Source: Roseibium porphyridii
Lineage (GTDB): Bacteria > Pseudomonadota > Alphaproteobacteria > Rhizobiales > Stappiaceae
Length of the DNA: 64,000 bases
Reading direction: 5' to 3'
NCBI RefSeq assembly: GCF_026191725.2
Contig: NZ_CP120863.1
Location: 972,001-1,036,000 of the forward strand
The notes beneath the pieces are model-generated. The model was not told where the DNA came from, did no database searches, and was given only the letters and a program-made list of their open reading frames with translations. The stretch's first letter is position 1; every line of letters begins with the position of its first letter. Both the position numbers and the translations under genes were made by a program. This document shows positions 10,287 to 18,185 of this stretch, one piece after another.

Positions 10287-10998
10287 GGTTGAAAACTGCG
10301 GTAACGCCACCAATCACGGCTCCAAGTATGATGTTCCAACCCGTTGGCAGCAGAGAATAGGTCAGTCCGGATGTTGCCATGGCGCAAGCAACGGGGATCA
10401 CCATCGAGGGTGAACTGCGTACCATCCCAAATACCGTCGCAGCAAAGAAGCAGAGCATCACAACCCCGAACCCGTAGGCTTCTGTGTTGCCCAGCAAATC
10501 ACCGCCATAAGCGCCTGCGGCTGTGCTGCCAACCCAAAAGACCCACAACATCAGACCGCCACCCAGCAAGGGACCGAGATCGGTTTCGCCGCGTTGGAGC
10601 GCTCTTTGAGAATCTGCAAAATTTGCATCGCTCAAGAATGCGAGCGTCAAGAGACGCCGTCCGACAGGCAGTTGGTTGACCCATTTCGACAACGCTGCGC
10701 CCATGATGATGTGCCTGCCGCTGAGTGCGAGCGCTACGAGGCCAAGCGAAAAGAAGGCTATTGGGTCTTGCAGGAATTCCAGTGCTGCGAATTGCGCTGT
10801 TGCCGTATAGGCGAAGACGCTCATCATTGTCACTTGAAACGGGCTTAGACCTCTTTCGGTTGCCGCGATCCCAAAGGCAATGCCGAACGGGATCACAAAG
10901 ATGCAGACCGGCAGCAGCCTGTGCATACCACGAACGACCCCTTCACGGGTCAGCGTGGTAATTGGCTGAACCGTGTTGTGCTCAGAATTTCTAACCAT
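10276..10998 (-). CDS. azlC: AzlC-type branched-chain amino acid exporter large subunit
   Basis: The 240-residue membrane protein has the AzlC pattern: an N-terminal RLLPVCIFVIPFGIAFG region, FAYTATAQFAALEF, ALSGRHIIMGAAL and a later DANFADSQRA segment, with five to seven membrane helices. Together with AzlD it should export branched-chain amino acids or toxic analogues across the inner membrane. The ATG at 10998 lies inside the left arm of an inverted repeat that appears to be an operator shared with the divergent CGNR regulator. A start at 10926 would also keep the core domain. Confidence 0.92.
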   Translation of the reverse strand: MVRNSEHNTVQPITTLTREGVVRGMHRLLPVCIFVIPFGIAFGIAATERGLSPFQVTMMSVFAYTATAQFAALEFLQDPIAFFSLGLVALALSGRHIIMGAALSKWVNQLPVGRRLLTLAFLSDANFADSQRALQRGETDLGPLLGGGLMLWVFWVGSTAAGAYGGDLLGNTEAYGFGVVMLCFFAATVFGMVRSSPSMVIPVACAMATSGLTYSLLPTGWNIILGAVIGGVTAVFNHDR

Positions 10999-11010
10999 AA
11001 TTCTGGTTAG
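10991..11010. promoter_or_regulatory. Inverted repeat 1 between azlC and the CGNR gene (candidate operator)
   Basis: CTAACC-N8-GGTTAG is perfect, and counting the next base gives seven-base arms with a six-base spacer. It covers the azlC start codon. The same pattern with the same eight-base spacing recurs 40 bases away, centre to centre. Confidence 0.6.
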
Positions 11011-11030
11011 ACAAAACTTCCTGTTGAGTG

Positions 11031-11050
11031 TCAACCAGAGTAGCGGTTAG
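11031..11050. promoter_or_regulatory. Inverted repeat 2 between azlC and the CGNR gene (candidate operator)
   Basis: TCAACC-N8-GGTTAG shares the right arm and eight-base spacing of the first repeat and differs at two left-arm positions. It ends ten bases before the CGNR start codon, so a protein bound here would be expected to block that gene. Confidence 0.55.
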
Positions 11051-11059
11051 AATTTGCGC

Positions 11060-11590
11060 ATGTGTTATTCCGAAGGACATCCCGTGCGATTGATCGGCGG
11101 CAGGCTCGCGCTTGATTTCGTCAATACGGCCGATTGGACTGCCGACGGGCATATTGCACATGAAAAACTGCGCAGCTTGGCCGATCTTACGCTTTGGCTT
11201 GAGGCCGTCAATCTGGACTCAAAGCCGTTGGACAGTTTGGCAAATCTCATCCGTTATCGGGCATCACTTCGGCAGGTCCTCCTGTCTGGTGGTGATCCCA
11301 GCAGTTTGAACGCCGTTCAGGCTCTCTGTTTTGAAGACGCCTCAAGCGACCCCATCACAAGACGTCAGCCGCTCCAGGCCTTGCTCGCCGCCTCAGCTGT
11401 TTCACTGCTGGCCGATTCCAGGGAGCATGAACGGATCAAAATGTGCCCGGGTGAAAATTGCGGTTGGTTGTTCATAGACGAAACAAAAAACGGAAGACGG
11501 ACCTGGTGTAGCATGGAAAGCTGCGGAAACCGCGCAAAAGCGGCGCGCCATTATGCGCGAAAGAAAAACCGGGCTCCGGCAAGGGTATAG
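11060..11590 (+). CDS. ABATE/CGNR zinc-finger transcriptional regulator
   Basis: The 176-residue protein has an N-terminal ABATE domain (GGRLALDFVNT near residue 15) and a C-terminal CGNR zinc finger in which two Cys pairs (MCPGENC and WCSMESCGNR) are followed by a basic AKAARHYARKK stretch. CGNR proteins are putative stress- or metabolite-responsive transcription factors; the ABATE domain is thought to bind a ligand. It is divergently transcribed from azlCD across two matching inverted repeats, so it probably controls the exporter and itself. ATG at 11060 is used. No good ribosome site is visible and the transcript may be nearly leaderless. Confidence 0.9.
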   Translation: MCYSEGHPVRLIGGRLALDFVNTADWTADGHIAHEKLRSLADLTLWLEAVNLDSKPLDSLANLIRYRASLRQVLLSGGDPSSLNAVQALCFEDASSDPITRRQPLQALLAASAVSLLADSREHERIKMCPGENCGWLFIDETKNGRRTWCSMESCGNRAKAARHYARKKNRAPARV

Positions 11591-11742
11591 AGTCCCTCAG
11601 TGCGTTATTCGCGGGTGTGGTCACATCGCCGCGGCAAGCAGGAGAGCCGTCGTGGACCTATTGGACCAAGGACGGTTTTGACCGGCAGGCACGCAAACTG
11701 TAAGCATTTCATTTGTATATGCCTGAGCGGAAGGAAAGCCGG

Positions 11743-12642
11743 ATGGATGCAATCACCCGGATGCGATGTTTCATTCAAGTTGTAGATTCCAAAGGATTTT
11801 CCGCAGCTGCCCGGGAAATGGGACGTTCCAAGGCACTTGTCTCCAAATATGTAGGTGAACTGGAAGATGAGCTCGGTGTCCGGTTGTTGAACCGAACCAC
11901 CCGCCAAGTGTCACTCACGGAAGTGGGGGAGGCCTACTACAAGGAAGCCATCGAAATTCTGCAACGGATCGATGATCTGCAGGCGTCCGTCCAGTCGTCA
12001 CATCAGGAGGTACGTGGCCGCCTAAGGGTATCCGCTCCACGGTCGATGGGTGATGACAGTTTGAATCGTGCGATGATGCAGTTCCTGAAACAATACCCTG
12101 AAATCAACCTGGATCTGCGCCTGGAAGACAGATTTGTCGATCTGGTGGAAGAAGGATTCGACCTTGCCGTGAGGGTCTCTCAACTGGAGGATTCAAGCCT
12201 GATTGCGCGAAAAATCGCTCCTTTCAGAACGGTCGTGTGCGCAAGCCCCAAGGTCATCGAAGCGCATGGTGCCCCGCGGGTTCCATCAGATCTGGCAAGC
12301 CGCCCGTGCATTATCGATACGAACTATCGTTACAAGCAGAATTGGGCCTTTCAGAACGATGGTGAGCGGCTTTCCGTGTCGGTGAATGGTCCTTTGGAAG
12401 TCAACAGTGCAGCAGCAGCGCGGGAAGCGGCTCTGTGCGATTTGGGGTTCCTCAGAACGCCTCAGTTTTTCGTGGCAGAGGACCTCGAAGCAGGACGGCT
12501 GGTGACCCTATTGGAAGACTACGAAGAGCCGATGAGGGGCATTCACGCGGTTTATCCGCACAGAAGGCACCTCAGCGCTAAGGTGCGTGCGTTTGTCGAT
12601 TTTCTGGTCGACTGGTTCTCATCCGGTGCCGCAAAGGCATGA
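11743..12642 (+). CDS. LysR-family transcriptional regulator
   Basis: The 299-residue protein has a winged helix-turn-helix at residues 1-60 (MTRF-like start, FSAAAREMGRSKALVSKYV, LLNRTTR wing) and a LysR substrate-binding domain from about 90 to 290. It belongs to the large group of LysR proteins resembling DsdC/AaeR-type single-gene regulators with L-E-x-x-L-G-V-R-L-L-N-R-T-T-R. AAGGAA lies ahead of the ATG at 11743. No divergent partner gene is next to it: the CGNR gene ends 150 bases upstream in the same direction and a TetR gene follows. The inducer and targets are unknown. Confidence 0.92.
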   Translation: MDAITRMRCFIQVVDSKGFSAAAREMGRSKALVSKYVGELEDELGVRLLNRTTRQVSLTEVGEAYYKEAIEILQRIDDLQASVQSSHQEVRGRLRVSAPRSMGDDSLNRAMMQFLKQYPEINLDLRLEDRFVDLVEEGFDLAVRVSQLEDSSLIARKIAPFRTVVCASPKVIEAHGAPRVPSDLASRPCIIDTNYRYKQNWAFQNDGERLSVSVNGPLEVNSAAAAREAALCDLGFLRTPQFFVAEDLEAGRLVTLLEDYEEPMRGIHAVYPHRRHLSAKVRAFVDFLVDWFSSGAAKA

Positions 12643-12712
12643 GGCCAAACTTTCCCAACATGTCAGAGATTCGCCTTAGGTAAGTGCATTTGAAACTGAC
12701 TGATTGAAATAT

Positions 12713-12726
12713 TAAGTACATACTTA
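12713..12726. promoter_or_regulatory. 14-base palindrome upstream of the TetR gene (candidate operator)
   Basis: TAAGTA-CA-TACTTA is a perfect inverted repeat in an AT-rich gap. A related half-site TAAGTGCAT begins 32 bases upstream at 12681. A TTGACG at 12738-12743 could be the -35 element of the TetR promoter, which would put the palindrome just upstream of it. Confidence 0.45.
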
Positions 12727-12813
12727 TTTGGAGATTTTTGACGTAGTTCACCTTCAATTCTTAAGTTTAGGCGTATTAATTGGATTTGTTCGACGCTTTG
12801 TCTTGCAAAGTTA

Positions 12814-13377
12814 ATGTATACACACCACACTCAAACTATGAACGAAGCACAGGAACAAATCGCAGCTGGCCTGGAACAGGTGTTCTGGAGCCGTGGTTTT
12901 GCAGAACCGAGCGTGCCTGAATTGCGTGCTGGCGTTGGTGTCAGTATGAGGACGCTCTACCGGCATTTCCCGTCCCGGGAAGCAATGATCCTCGGTGCTC
13001 TCGAACATCGCCATCGGCGATACCTGAAATATGTCCATGAAGGCGTGTCGCAACCGGGCCTGGAAGCTGCGGAACAGCTGTTCGACAAGCTTGGCGGCTG
13101 GATGCGCATGACAAACGGCAAGGAGTGTTTCTTCCGCCAGGCGCTTGCTGCCAACCCTGACAGCACGGATATCGAAGCGACAGTGAAACGCCACAAAGGT
13201 GAACTGGTGAAGTTCTTCGGCGAGTTGAGCGGTCAGGAAGAATTTGCGTCGACACTCTACTTGCTTCACGAAGGGGTAACTGCCTGCTACGCGGAAATGG
13301 GAGAACAGGCGGTTGAAGATGCAAAGACCCTTGTTCGTCAGATGTTCAAAACATCGAACGCGCGCAAATATTCCTGA
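12814..13377 (+). CDS. TetR/AcrR-family transcriptional regulator
   Basis: The 187-residue protein has an N-terminal TetR helix-turn-helix (GFAEPSVPELRAGVGVSMRT then LYRHFPSREAMI, residues about 25-60) and an all-helical ligand domain. The LYRHFPSRE recognition motif is diagnostic. Two ATGs are possible, at 12814 and 12838; neither has a strong ribosome site, and both keep the DNA-binding domain. The gene is monocistronic with a terminator directly after it, and a palindrome in its upstream region suggests autoregulation. The ligand and other targets are unknown. Confidence 0.9.
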   Translation: MYTHHTQTMNEAQEQIAAGLEQVFWSRGFAEPSVPELRAGVGVSMRTLYRHFPSREAMILGALEHRHRRYLKYVHEGVSQPGLEAAEQLFDKLGGWMRMTNGKECFFRQALAANPDSTDIEATVKRHKGELVKFFGELSGQEEFASTLYLLHEGVTACYAEMGEQAVEDAKTLVRQMFKTSNARKYS

Positions 13378-13394
13378 ATTCAACCGATACGGAC

Positions 13395-13430
13395 AAAAAA
13401 CGGCGACTCAGGTCGCCGTTTCTGTTTTTG
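13395..13430. terminator. Bidirectional terminator between the TetR gene and the dehydrogenase gene
   Basis: CGGCGAC (13401-13407) and GTCGCCG (13412-13418) form a seven-base stem, extended by AAA/TTT pairs to ten. An A-run lies on the left and T-rich sequence on the right, so it can end transcription of both convergent genes. Confidence 0.85.
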
Positions 13431-13441
13431 ATTTTATTGGC

Positions 13442-14515
13442 TTATGCCAGTCTTGCCTTCGCAAGCCGTTCTTCCGCCATTGTGTCGGCAACCTGTTCCG
13501 GCGTGGAATTTTCGGTTTCTGCACGCTTGAAGATAGCAGACAGCGTGTCACCAATCGCCATCGTCTTTTCGCGCACCACTTGGTCGTCTTCGCCAGGTGA
13601 TGCCAGTGCAATGGAGATCACGCCGCCGGCGTTGATTGCGTAGTCCGGCGCATAAAGAATGCCGCGCTTTTTGAGGGCGATGCCATCGGCGGGGGTTTGA
13701 AGTTGATTGTTGGCGGCTCCCGCAACGACCTTAGCCTTGATCTGCGGAATGGTTCGCGCGTTGAGGCCGGCACCAAGTGCGCAGGGAGCAAAGATATCCA
13801 CTTCAGCCATGTGAGCCTCCGCCGGATCGACTGCTGTCGCGCCAAACGCATCAATTGCCTTGAGGACCGCTGGGGCATGAATGTCCGAGACGATGAGGCT
13901 GGCGCCCGCGTCATGCAGCTGCCGGGCAACGTCAAATCCGACATGCCCAAGGCCCTGTACCGAAACGGTTCTGCCACTCAGGTCATCATTGCCGAATACA
14001 TGCTGTGCGGAGGCCTTAATGCCTTGAAACACGCCGAGCGCCGTATAGGGGGAAGGGTCGCCAAGTCCGGTGGCACTTGTGCCGCGCACATGCTCGGTAA
14101 ACCTTGCCACAGCCTCCATATCCTCTGGCGACACCCCGACGTCTTCCGCCGTGACATAGGTGCCTGACAGACGGTCAACATGCAGCCCGAAGGCTTCCAT
14201 CAATTCCACAGACTTGTGTTTTCGCGGGTCTGCGATGATCACCGCCTTGCCACCGCCAAGATCAAGCCCGGCAAGTGCGTTCTTGTACGTCATGCCGCGC
14301 GACAGGCGAAGTGCGTCAGTCAACGCATCAGCGGGATTGTCATAGGGCCAGACACGGCACCCGCCAAGCGCCGGGCCCAGTGTGGTGTCGTGAACCGCGA
14401 TGATGGCGTTCAGCCCGGTTTCCTTGTCTTGTACGAAAACGATGTTCTCATGTTCACCCATTTCCGGATGATCGAAAACCGCGCTGTGGTGAACAGATGT
14501 GTGCAAGGCATTCAT
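13442..14515 (-). CDS. Leucine/valine/phenylalanine-type amino acid dehydrogenase
   Basis: The 357-residue Glu/Leu/Phe/Val dehydrogenase has a family-typical substrate domain with the two catalytic lysines, Lys78 in LSRGMTYKNA and Lys90 in DLGGGKAV, and a Rossmann NAD domain with VQGLGHVGFDVA. It should reversibly deaminate a hydrophobic L-amino acid to its 2-oxo acid and ammonia. The length matches leucine dehydrogenase rather than the longer glutamate dehydrogenases, so a branched-chain or aromatic substrate is more likely. It lies near azlCD, which fits branched-chain amino acid metabolism, but the two are not in one operon. It is divergent from the NicO fusion gene. Confidence 0.93.
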   Translation of the reverse strand: MNALHTSVHHSAVFDHPEMGEHENIVFVQDKETGLNAIIAVHDTTLGPALGGCRVWPYDNPADALTDALRLSRGMTYKNALAGLDLGGGKAVIIADPRKHKSVELMEAFGLHVDRLSGTYVTAEDVGVSPEDMEAVARFTEHVRGTSATGLGDPSPYTALGVFQGIKASAQHVFGNDDLSGRTVSVQGLGHVGFDVARQLHDAGASLIVSDIHAPAVLKAIDAFGATAVDPAEAHMAEVDIFAPCALGAGLNARTIPQIKAKVVAGAANNQLQTPADGIALKKRGILYAPDYAINAGGVISIALASPGEDDQVVREKTMAIGDTLSAIFKRAETENSTPEQVADTMAEERLAKARLA

Positions 14516-14753
14516 TGTTGGCTCTGTAAGGTTGTTGTCATTGCAAATATTTTAGCCAGAAATAGAGGTAAATTGTCTTTCTTATCCTCAATTTGCGGTC
14601 AGAATTAGGAGATACATTCCAATTTTTGTCGGATAATGTGAAATTTGTTCCAGGGGAGTTTTGCGACGCGGTAGACGATTTGCCATCTTCCTGCCGTCTT
14701 CTCTGGCCAAGGAGTGCGCAGGCAATGTAAAAATATTGCATTCGTTCTTTTGG

Positions 14754-16664
14754 ATGAGACCGTTGCATCTTCTCAACTTGAACCCAGTTTCGGCCCTTCC
14801 TGCCGTCGGCGGCCGGATTTTGATGTGCATTTTTGCATTGATGCTGTCGGTTGTTGTTGTAGCGGCACACCCTCATGTTTTTGTCGAAGCCAGGACGAAA
14901 CTGGTTTTTGACGAAAACGGTCAAGCCGTTGCCGTCAATCATATCTTTCGGTTTGACGATGCCTTCTCCGCATTCGCTATACAGGGTTTCGATACGAACG
15001 GAGACGGAGTTTATTCACGCGAAGAGCTTGCCGAACTTGCCCAGGTCAATGTCGAAAGCATGGCCGACTTCGGCTACTTCACATTTGGTGACAACACCCG
15101 GGTCGAACTGGATTTCAACACGCCCACCGACTACTGGCTGGAAGTGACGACGGTCCCGCTTTCAGACTATTGGACAATGAAGCCTGAAGACTTTGAAGCC
15201 ATTCAGGAAGATGTCCGTATGAACGGTGGTACTGCTCCTGAAGACGTTCAGCTGTTGGAATTGCATTTCACGTTGCCGCTCAAGGATCCAAGCGATGCGG
15301 ACAATGTGATCACGCTGGATGTCTACGATCCGACTTATTATGTCGACTTTCGGTTTGGCAGCGAAGATGAGGCCGTTGGCACCGTAAATCCACCAGGAAC
15401 CTGTCAGGTCACACGCAAGGAACCGCCGCCACTCGACGACGCAACCGCATACGCACTTGCGCAAATCGGTCCCGAGCAGCGCGATCTGCCGCCGGAATTG
15501 CAATCGGCGGCCGCCTCGCAGGTCAATCAGATGATCGTAAATTGCAGTGCTGTGGCCGCCACGGCTTCCAGCATGAACGAAGGTGCCGGTCAAGCGGTGC
15601 CAACAGGTACGGCATCTGTTCCTGAGACCGATGTTTCGCAAGCTCTACAGCAGCAAGCCGATGCAACGGACACGAGGGCGGCAGACGTTGTCGAGTCCAC
15701 CCAGTCCGTCGTGACAGTGATTGACGGTTCTGATGCCGCCACCGTTCCGACAGGCATCCTCGACCGTGTTTTCGGGACGATTGCCGTCAAGCAAAAGGAA
15801 TTCTATCAGGCCCTTGTGTCGAGCCTCCGGTCGTTCAGGAACAACCCGAATGCCATGTGGCTTTTGATCGGCCTTTCCTTTGCATATGGCGTGTTCCATG
15901 CGGCCGGTCCCGGACACGGCAAGGCGATCATTACCTCTTATGTCGTTGCCAACAACGAAACGCTGCGCAAGGGTATTGTTCTGTCCTTTGCTTCAGCATT
16001 TGCCCAGGCGGTGACAGCGATCGTTCTGGTTGGCGGTTTCGCCGTTCTGTTCAACCTGACGAGCATTGCAATTCAGGATACGGCCCGATGGTTCGAAATC
16101 GGGTCCTATGTGCTGATTACCGGGCTTGGTGGGTGGTTGCTCTGGCAGAAAGCAGTGCGCCCGTTTGCGGCCATGGTCGCCTCACGATCTTCTGGCGGTG
16201 AACTGGCCTTTGCTGGCGCAGGTGGCCATCATCACGGTCATCACCACCACCATGATCACCATCATGAGATCGGGGCGGATGGCATCTGTTCCACTTGTGG
16301 GCATGCGCACGCACCGACACCTGACATGGTGCAGGGCAGGATTACTTTGGCTCGTGCGGCCTCGATCATCCTTGCAGTTGGATTGCGGCCCTGCACAGGT
16401 GCTCTTGTTGTTCTTGTGTTCGCCCTTTCGCAAGGAATGATCCTTGCCGGTGTGGCATCCACTCTCGCCATGGCCGTCGGCACAGGCATTACCGTTTCAC
16501 TGCTCGCCGGTCTCGCCGTCGGCGCTAAAGAGCTTGCCGTCAAGCTTTTCGGTGAAGGCAGCCCGATGTCGATCGGCATCCACAGATCGATCGAGATTCT
16601 GGGAGCGGCGATTGTGTTTCTGCTCGGCCTGACGCTGTTGATTGCATCAGTGGGCTGGGGCTAA
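14754..16664 (+). CDS. DUF1007-NicO fusion, nickel/cobalt-type metal exporter
   Basis: One frame joins two families. Residues about 20-220 form a DUF1007 domain that starts after a signal-like hydrophobic segment with AHPHVFVEA. Residues about 360-636 form a NicO/RcnA-type permease with HAAGPGHGKAIITSY near 381 and VGLRPCTGAL near 540. A cytoplasmic loop at about 490-525 is packed with His and ends in a CSTCGHAH motif. NicO/RcnA proteins export nickel or cobalt; DUF1007 may bind metal in the periplasm. The start is uncertain: 14754 is used, a TTG at 14661 follows a strong AGGGGAG but with short spacing, and 14823 is possible. Metal specificity is inferred. Confidence 0.9.
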   Translation: MRPLHLLNLNPVSALPAVGGRILMCIFALMLSVVVVAAHPHVFVEARTKLVFDENGQAVAVNHIFRFDDAFSAFAIQGFDTNGDGVYSREELAELAQVNVESMADFGYFTFGDNTRVELDFNTPTDYWLEVTTVPLSDYWTMKPEDFEAIQEDVRMNGGTAPEDVQLLELHFTLPLKDPSDADNVITLDVYDPTYYVDFRFGSEDEAVGTVNPPGTCQVTRKEPPPLDDATAYALAQIGPEQRDLPPELQSAAASQVNQMIVNCSAVAATASSMNEGAGQAVPTGTASVPETDVSQALQQQADATDTRAADVVESTQSVVTVIDGSDAATVPTGILDRVFGTIAVKQKEFYQALVSSLRSFRNNPNAMWLLIGLSFAYGVFHAAGPGHGKAIITSYVVANNETLRKGIVLSFASAFAQAVTAIVLVGGFAVLFNLTSIAIQDTARWFEIGSYVLITGLGGWLLWQKAVRPFAAMVASRSSGGELAFAGAGGHHHGHHHHHDHHHEIGADGICSTCGHAHAPTPDMVQGRITLARAASIILAVGLRPCTGALVVLVFALSQGMILAGVASTLAMAVGTGITVSLLAGLAVGAKELAVKLFGEGSPMSIGIHRSIEILGAAIVFLLGLTLLIASVGWG

Positions 16665-16681
16665 GGCGCACTCTTCTGTCT

Positions 16682-17440
16682 TTAAAGCGCCAGTCTTTTT
16701 TCCCTATAGGCTCTGGCCGCATCGCCAAACGCAGCAAACAGTTTTTTGGAAGGTCCATCGGTGGTCACCCAATATTCGGGATGCCATTGTGTGGCGAGAA
16801 CGTAGCCTGGGCTGTCCTTTACCGAAACAGCTTCAACCGTGCCGTCTTCGGCCTGCGCTTCAATCGTGAGGCCGTTGCCGAGATCGCCGACAGCCTGTCT
16901 GTGGAGAGAATTGACTTCAAAGGGTTCTGCACCCAGCACCTTTTCCAAACAGCCGCCCGGTGCAACCTCAATCGGATGCGCGATGCGGAAGCGTTCATCC
17001 TGATTGTCCGATTGCGGCGCGCGGTGATCCCGCCGTCCGGTCATGGCCTGAATCTCGGTGTGCAAGGTGCCGCCTAGCGCGACATTGAGTTCCTGCATCC
17101 CTCTGCAGATCGCGAAGACGGGAATGCCGCGTTCAATCGCTCTTTTCAAGAGAGGTAAAGTGGTCGCGTCCCGGTCCGGATCGTAAGGACCGTTCTCCTC
17201 AGTCGGAACTTCGCCGTAAAGCTGCGGATTGACATTGGACCGGGCGCCCGTCGCAACCACACCGTCTACCTGATCAAGGGCTGCATCCAGGTCCATTTCC
17301 ACGCCGAGGGATGGCAGGATCATCGGGATTGCATCCGAGCCTTTGAGAATCGCATGCAGGTAAGTCGAGATGACGGCGTGCCAATTGAAGCCGTCTATGG
17401 ATTTCACGTCAGCAGTGACCAGGACGAGAGGTTTTGTCAT
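16682..17440 (-). CDS. Class I glutamine amidotransferase, gamma-glutamyl hydrolase (PuuD-like)
   Basis: The 252-residue protein has the peptidase C26 triad: nucleophile Cys112 in FAICRGMQELN, His220 in TQWHPE and Glu222. The family hydrolyses gamma-glutamyl compounds such as gamma-glutamyl-GABA in putrescine breakdown. An N-GARSNVNPQLYG segment near residue 65 fits the PuuD group rather than biosynthetic amidotransferases. It is convergent with the NicO fusion with only 17 bases between the stops. No other putrescine-pathway gene is nearby, so the physiological substrate is open. Confidence 0.88.
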   Translation of the reverse strand: MTKPLVLVTADVKSIDGFNWHAVISTYLHAILKGSDAIPMILPSLGVEMDLDAALDQVDGVVATGARSNVNPQLYGEVPTEENGPYDPDRDATTLPLLKRAIERGIPVFAICRGMQELNVALGGTLHTEIQAMTGRRDHRAPQSDNQDERFRIAHPIEVAPGGCLEKVLGAEPFEVNSLHRQAVGDLGNGLTIEAQAEDGTVEAVSVKDSPGYVLATQWHPEYWVTTDGPSKKLFAAFGDAARAYREKRLAL

Positions 17441-17509
17441 GTTGAATTCCGAAAAAAGGAGGCATTGGTCTCAAGTGTGAATTGAGAGCCAGATGTAGCG
17501 GAGGTCGGG

Positions 17510-18178
17510 TTAGTCCAGCAATCCCAGATCTTGTGCGACTTTGTAAAGCTGGGCTGCATTCTTGTTGCCGACTTTTTCGCGCAGGTTCAACCGGTGCGAC
17601 TCAACAGTGCGCACACTGATGCCAAGTTCCTTGGCAACTTCCTTGTTCGGCTGGCCCTTTGCCACAGCGGTCAGGACCTGCCTTTCCCGATCTGTCAGCC
17701 CGTATGGGTCCTCAACAGGTGCTGACGTTCCGGCTCCCACAAGTGTTGGACCAACCGCGGAAGAGAAATAGTATCCGCCCGTTGCGACGCTTGTGATCGC
17801 GGTGATCATCTCCGTTGCTGAGATGTCTTTTAGGATATAGCCGCGCGCGCCTGCCTGAACGACGCCGCGAACATATTCCGGGTTGTCGTATATCGACAGC
17901 ATCAACACGGCGATGCCGGGCATTGTCTTGCGGATCTGCATAGCCGCTTCAAGGCCATTCATGACCGGCATTGAAACGTCCATGAGAAGAACGTCGGGTC
18001 TGAGTTCCTGCGCGAGCGCCAGCGCGTCCCGACCGTTTTTTGCTTCACCGACGACTTCCAGCTCCGGAACTTTCTGGAGACGGGCGCGGATACCGTCCCG
18101 AACCAGTTCATGGTCGTCAGCCAACAACACTCGAATGGGTTTGGTGGTGGCTTGTGGCGGCGGTGGATGCATCGTCAT
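17510..18178 (-). CDS. NarL/FixJ-type response regulator paired with the Cache kinase
   Basis: The 222-residue protein has a receiver domain with the acidic pair at the start (LLADDHELVRDG), phospho-acceptor Asp67 in LLMDVSMPVMNG and conserved Lys117 in YILKDIS, and a C-terminal LuxR-type helix-turn-helix (LTDRERQVL to VRTVESHR). It should bind DNA when phosphorylated by the kinase encoded immediately upstream; the chosen ATG is seven bases after the kinase stop. A longer frame overlapping the kinase was not chosen. The pair is divergent from the TRAP transporter genes and is likely to control them. Confidence 0.93.
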   Translation of the reverse strand: MTMHPPPPQATTKPIRVLLADDHELVRDGIRARLQKVPELEVVGEAKNGRDALALAQELRPDVLLMDVSMPVMNGLEAAMQIRKTMPGIAVLMLSIYDNPEYVRGVVQAGARGYILKDISATEMITAITSVATGGYYFSSAVGPTLVGAGTSAPVEDPYGLTDRERQVLTAVAKGQPNKEVAKELGISVRTVESHRLNLREKVGNKNAAQLYKVAQDLGLLD

Positions 18179-18185
18179 GCCGGTA

